Of a stretch of DNA of 7,729 bases, positions 5,535 through 7,729 are shown piece by piece. The stretch is from Rhodobacteraceae bacterium UBA996 (GTDB lineage: Bacteria; Pseudomonadota; Alphaproteobacteria; Rhodobacterales; Rhodobacteraceae), in NCBI GenBank assembly GCA_002291955.1, contig DBBA01000285.1, forward strand, positions 20,688-28,416, read 5' to 3'. Position 1 is the first letter of the stretch; each line of letters begins with the position of its first letter. Under the pieces are notes generated by a model. That model did no database searches, was not told the DNA's origin, and worked only from the letters and a program-made list of their open reading frames with translations. Position numbers and translations under genes: made by a program.

Positions 5535-6104
5535 ATGCAGGACAACCGTTCCACCGGACTTACGCGGCGCGCGCTCTTGTCGGTCTTCGCGGCGACCACA
5601 GTCGTTGCGGCGCCCTCCATGTCAAACGCCTTCGGATTCCTGCGCGGTGCGGGCGACATCCGCCGCATCCGCATGTATTCGGGCCGCACCGGCGAAAGCA
5701 TCGACACGATCTACTGGATCGAGGGCGACTACATCCCCGAGGCGATGGCCGAGGTCGAGCATTTCATGCGCGACTGGCGGAACGGCCGGAAACACACGGT
5801 GGATGCCCGCGCCATCGACATCATGGCCGCGGCGCACAACCTGATGGACGCGGGCGAGCCCTATATGATGCTGTCGGGCTACCGCAGCCCGGAAACCAAC
5901 GCCGCCCTGCGGTCGCGCTCGCGCGGGGTCGCGCGGAACTCGCTCCACATGCAGGGCCAGGCGGCCGACCTGCGGATGCAGTCGCGCAGCGTCAGCCAGA
6001 TGGCCCGCGCGGCATCGGCCTGCAACGCGGGCGGGGTCGGCATCTATTCCCGGTCGAACTTCGTCCACATGGACTGCGGCCCGGTCCGCACCTGGGGCCG
6101 CTAG
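5535..6104 (+). CDS. mepK: Tat-exported murein endopeptidase, YcbK/MepK type (DUF882, peptidase M15 fold)
   Basis: A 189-residue periplasmic zinc peptidase. E. coli MepK (YcbK, 182 residues, a known Tat substrate) cuts peptidoglycan cross-links, including the 3-3 links made by L,D-transpeptidases. Residues 1-32 are a twin-arginine signal (T-R-R-A-L-L at 10-15, hydrophobic stretch to about 26, cleavage near S-N-A). The mature domain shows S-G-Y-R-S-P-E-T-N (114-122), the zinc-ligand motif H138-x-x-G-x-A-x-D145, and F-V-H178-M-D, the second histidine site. The start at 5535 is the only one that places the Tat motif near the N terminus; the frame upstream to 5460 is not protein-like. Shine-Dalgarno is weak (GGGA at 5522-5525). 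It is transcribed away from the transpeptidase, and its stop lies three bases from the stop of the convergent gene. Confidence 0.9.
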   Translation: MQDNRSTGLTRRALLSVFAATTVVAAPSMSNAFGFLRGAGDIRRIRMYSGRTGESIDTIYWIEGDYIPEAMAEVEHFMRDWRNGRKHTVDARAIDIMAAAHNLMDAGEPYMMLSGYRSPETNAALRSRSRGVARNSLHMQGQAADLRMQSRSVSQMARAASACNAGGVGIYSRSNFVHMDCGPVRTWGR

Positions 6105-6107
6105 GGG

Positions 6108-6851
6108 TCAGACCCGGCCCCGGACCAGGGCGGCGGCCAGCCGCACGCGCTTGGCAAATTCCGACATTGCCAGCCCGTCCCGTTCGACCCGCCCCGGGTC
6201 GGTGATGACCCGCGCCAGCACCGCACGCGCCTGCCAGTGCGCCAGACAGGCCGCCCGCGCCGCGCCATCGGGCCGCGCAGCGCGCAAGCCTGCCAGCGTA
6301 TCGCGCGCCAGTGCGCCCGGATCGGTGCCGGGCGGCAGCGGATCGCGCCCCGCCGCGCGCAGGGCGGGCACCGCGGCCAGATAGCGCGCAAGGCCCCCGG
6401 CCCGACCGACCGCCCGCACGGCGCCCTCAGTCCCCGACCCCAGCGCGCGCGCGGCCACCCATGCGGGCGTCGCCGCCGTCGCCTCGACATAGGCCATCAG
6501 GCCCGCCGCCCCCGGGAACGGATCACGCGCGATGTCCCACTTGCGCGCCGCGACGCTGGCATCCAGCAGCCGCGCGCCCGTGGCATCCAGTACCGCGGCC
6601 AGCGGCGTCGCGACCTCGTGCCGGCGCACCGGGCGGCCTTCGGCGATCTCGTCCAGTGCGTCACGCCACCATTGCAGCCGCATCTCGGCGATCAGGGGTT
6701 CCGCCGTCAGGTAGGGCGCCCGCGCGATTTCCAGCGCAAAGGCGTGCAGCGGAAACAGCACCGCCCGCGCAGCGACCGGAGCGGCCATGGTGGCCAGGAA
6801 CCGGTCCGGGTCGCCCCGCTGCACAAGGGCCGCACAGGCGTCCACGCTCAT
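6108..6851 (-). CDS. squalene/phytoene synthase-fold protein, NDUFAF6-like, probably non-catalytic
   Basis: A 247-residue, mainly helical protein. The most telling segment is F-A-L-E-I-A-R-A (38-45) followed by E-M-R-L-Q-W-W-R-D-A-L-D-E-I (56-69). This matches the pattern of NDUFAF6, a mitochondrial complex I assembly factor with the squalene/phytoene synthase fold. The first Asp-rich DxxxD motif needed for prenyl-diphosphate chemistry is absent at the expected place (A-L-E-I-A-R), so I do not expect carotenoid or squalene synthesis. No carotenoid or hopanoid gene is nearby. A role in respiratory complex assembly is inference from the family. The ATG at 6851 overlaps the methyltransferase stop by four bases (ATGA) with no good Shine-Dalgarno, so translation is probably coupled. 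Automated pipelines may call it phytoene synthase. Confidence 0.75.
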   Translation of the reverse strand: MSVDACAALVQRGDPDRFLATMAAPVAARAVLFPLHAFALEIARAPYLTAEPLIAEMRLQWWRDALDEIAEGRPVRRHEVATPLAAVLDATGARLLDASVAARKWDIARDPFPGAAGLMAYVEATAATPAWVAARALGSGTEGAVRAVGRAGGLARYLAAVPALRAAGRDPLPPGTDPGALARDTLAGLRAARPDGAARAACLAHWQARAVLARVITDPGRVERDGLAMSEFAKRVRLAAALVRGRV

Positions 6852-7561
6852 GTCGGCCGCGCCACGACCTGAAGGTATCCGTAGTCGCCGCCATGCGCGC
6901 GCCACAGGTCGATCTCGGCCTGCTCGGCGTCCAGCGCGGCGGCCATGTCGGCATCGGCGCCTGCGCGCAACGCCGCCACCCGCGCCGCCAGCGGACCATA
7001 ATAGGCGTCCCACGCCGCCCCCGGCAGCCAGCGCTGCGCGATCACGCTGTATCCCGCCGCTTGTACCTGCGCGGCGACCCCGCCCGCGTCGGTCATCGCG
7101 GGATACCCATCGGCCCAGAACGCCGCCGCCGCGGGCGCGGGGTCCGCCTCGCACCACGCCAGTTCGCTGAACACCACCGCGCCTCCCGGCGCCAGATAGT
7201 CGCGCCAGGCGGTCAGCGCCGCCGTCACGCCCAGGAAATACACCGCCCCTGCCGACCAGATCAGGTCGAACCGCCCCGGCGGCCGCGCCATGTCGCCGTC
7301 CACGACGGTCACACGGGCATCGTCCGCGAACGCCACCCGCACCCGCGCGGCATAGGGCGCATGCGTCTCCATCGCCACCACATGGCCCCCGGGCGCATGC
7401 GCCAGAAGCCCCGGAATGTCCGCCCCCGGTCCGCACCCGGCATCCAGAATGCGCGCCCCGCGCCCGACCCCCGCCTGCGCCAGCGCCCAATCGAGGGCTT
7501 CGCGGTCGCCCGGCCCCTCGCGCGGCAGGTCGCTGTGGATGACGAAGAACGCGGGGGTCAT
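6848..7561 (-). CDS. class I SAM-dependent methyltransferase, substrate unknown
   Basis: A 237-residue cytoplasmic Rossmann-fold methyltransferase. Motif I is I-L-D-A-G-C-G-P-G-A-D (38-48), with the acidic ribose-binding residue expected in V-V-A-M-E-T-H (61-67). V-V-D-G-D-M-A (86-92) binds the adenine region, and F-D-L-I-W-S-A-G-A-V-Y (98-108) is the motif IV region. L-A-P-G-G-A-V-V-F-S-E (123-133) is the usual post-motif strand. The N terminus carries D-L-P-R-E-G-P-G-D (11-19), a feature of an unassigned methyltransferase group. The last 90 residues are a family-specific region rich in Ala and aromatics. The ATG at 7561 lies 10 bases after the cimA stop, without a visible Shine-Dalgarno, so it probably depends on cimA translation. 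The substrate cannot be named, and nothing supports ubiquinone or biotin synthesis specifically. Confidence 0.85.
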   Translation of the reverse strand: MTPAFFVIHSDLPREGPGDREALDWALAQAGVGRGARILDAGCGPGADIPGLLAHAPGGHVVAMETHAPYAARVRVAFADDARVTVVDGDMARPPGRFDLIWSAGAVYFLGVTAALTAWRDYLAPGGAVVFSELAWCEADPAPAAAAFWADGYPAMTDAGGVAAQVQAAGYSVIAQRWLPGAAWDAYYGPLAARVAALRAGADADMAAALDAEQAEIDLWRAHGGDYGYLQVVARPT

Positions 7562-7571
7562 CCGGTGGGGG

Positions 7572-7729
7572 TCACGGCACGGCGCCCGCGGTCACCGGGG
7601 CCACGGCGGGCACCGCCGCCTCGCCCACGTCGCGGATCAGCTTCCAGTTCACCGCGTCCAGAAGCGCCTCGAAACTCGCGTCCACGATGTTGGCGCTGAC
7701 CCCCACGGTGGACCAGCGCCGCCCCTGCC
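7572..7729 (-). CDS. cimA: citramalate synthase, C-terminal end only
   Basis: The gene runs off the right edge; only its last 52 codons and TGA are here. Translation gives G-R-R-W-S-T-V-G-V-S-A-N-I-V-D-A-S-F-E, then A-L-L-D-A-V-N-W-K-L-I. This is the characteristic end of the C-terminal regulatory (LeuA-dimer-like) domain of citramalate synthase. About 17 Ala/Val/Pro-rich residues follow as a tail. CimA condenses acetyl-CoA and pyruvate to (R)-citramalate, opening a threonine-independent route to isoleucine. The W-S-T-V-G-V-S and F-E-A-L-L-D signature favours CimA over the related LeuA, but only the tail is visible. It is the upstream gene of the operon that continues into the methyltransferase. 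Confidence 0.82.
   Translation of the reverse strand, partial: QGRRWSTVGVSANIVDASFEALLDAVNWKLIRDVGEAAVPAVAPVTAGAVP

Noticed and set aside
6108..6851. true phytoene or squalene synthase for carotenoid or hopanoid synthesis
   Set aside because: The first DxxxD catalytic motif is missing, the protein is short for that role, and no carotenoid or hopanoid gene is adjacent.
6108..7490. 460-codon minus-strand frame that would fuse the methyltransferase region to the synthase-fold protein
   Set aside because: The part upstream of 6851 is an out-of-frame reading of the methyltransferase. The real methyltransferase frame ends in a stop overlapping the ATG at 6851, so there are two separate proteins.
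6311..7699. 462-codon plus-strand frame opposite the methyltransferase, synthase-fold and cimA genes
   Set aside because: Its translation is Arg/Pro-rich without motifs, and it lies antisense to genes with clear domain motifs. It is a composition artefact of high-GC DNA.

Overview
The window is very GC-rich bacterial DNA. Its proteins are typical of Alphaproteobacteria, most likely Rhodobacterales (Paracoccus/Rhodobacter type): an IalB-family secreted protein, an adjacent pair resembling YcbB L,D-transpeptidase and YcbK/MepK, a degenerate NDUFAF6-like squalene/phytoene-synthase-fold protein, and CimA. A cluster of GANTC sites, the CcrM methylation target, fits the same group. The genus is an inference from gene content and composition; there is no rRNA or other marker here.

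Layout. Positions 1-286 hold no convincing gene. They carry a clear intrinsic terminator (about 133-157), a possible short RNA in front of it, and a plausible promoter for the IalB-family gene (287-925, plus). That gene converges across a 9-bp hairpin on a minus-strand run that reads, in transcription order: L,D-transpeptidase (5211-3610), LpxD-like N-acyltransferase (3561-2470), acyl carrier protein (2437-2171), beta-ketoacyl-ACP synthase (2167-959). The gaps are 48, 32 and 3 bases, so at least the last three, and possibly all four, are one operon. The gene-free stretch 5212-5534 separates the transpeptidase from a divergent Tat-exported YcbK/MepK-type endopeptidase (5535-6104, plus). It holds overlapping inverted repeats in the transpeptidase leader and five GANTC sites. 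From 6108 to the right edge a second minus-strand operon reads cimA (3' end only), class I methyltransferase, squalene/phytoene-synthase-fold protein, with a 10-base gap and then a 4-base stop/start overlap.

Biology. The centre of the window concerns the cell envelope. The divergent transpeptidase/endopeptidase pair probably makes and cuts 3-3 peptidoglycan cross-links. The LpxD-ACP-KAS set looks like a self-contained module for making and transferring a special acyl chain to lipid A. The LpxD-like protein is divergent: it has Ala where the family usually has Arg in its D-R-G motif, and a longer loop after G-F-S-F. Rhodobacter lipid A is known to carry amide-linked 3-oxotetradecanoate, and a KAS produces 3-oxoacyl-ACP directly, so this module is a candidate source of that chain. 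This is the most interesting hypothesis here and is inference. I saw no insertion sequence, phage gene, CRISPR array, tRNA or rRNA.
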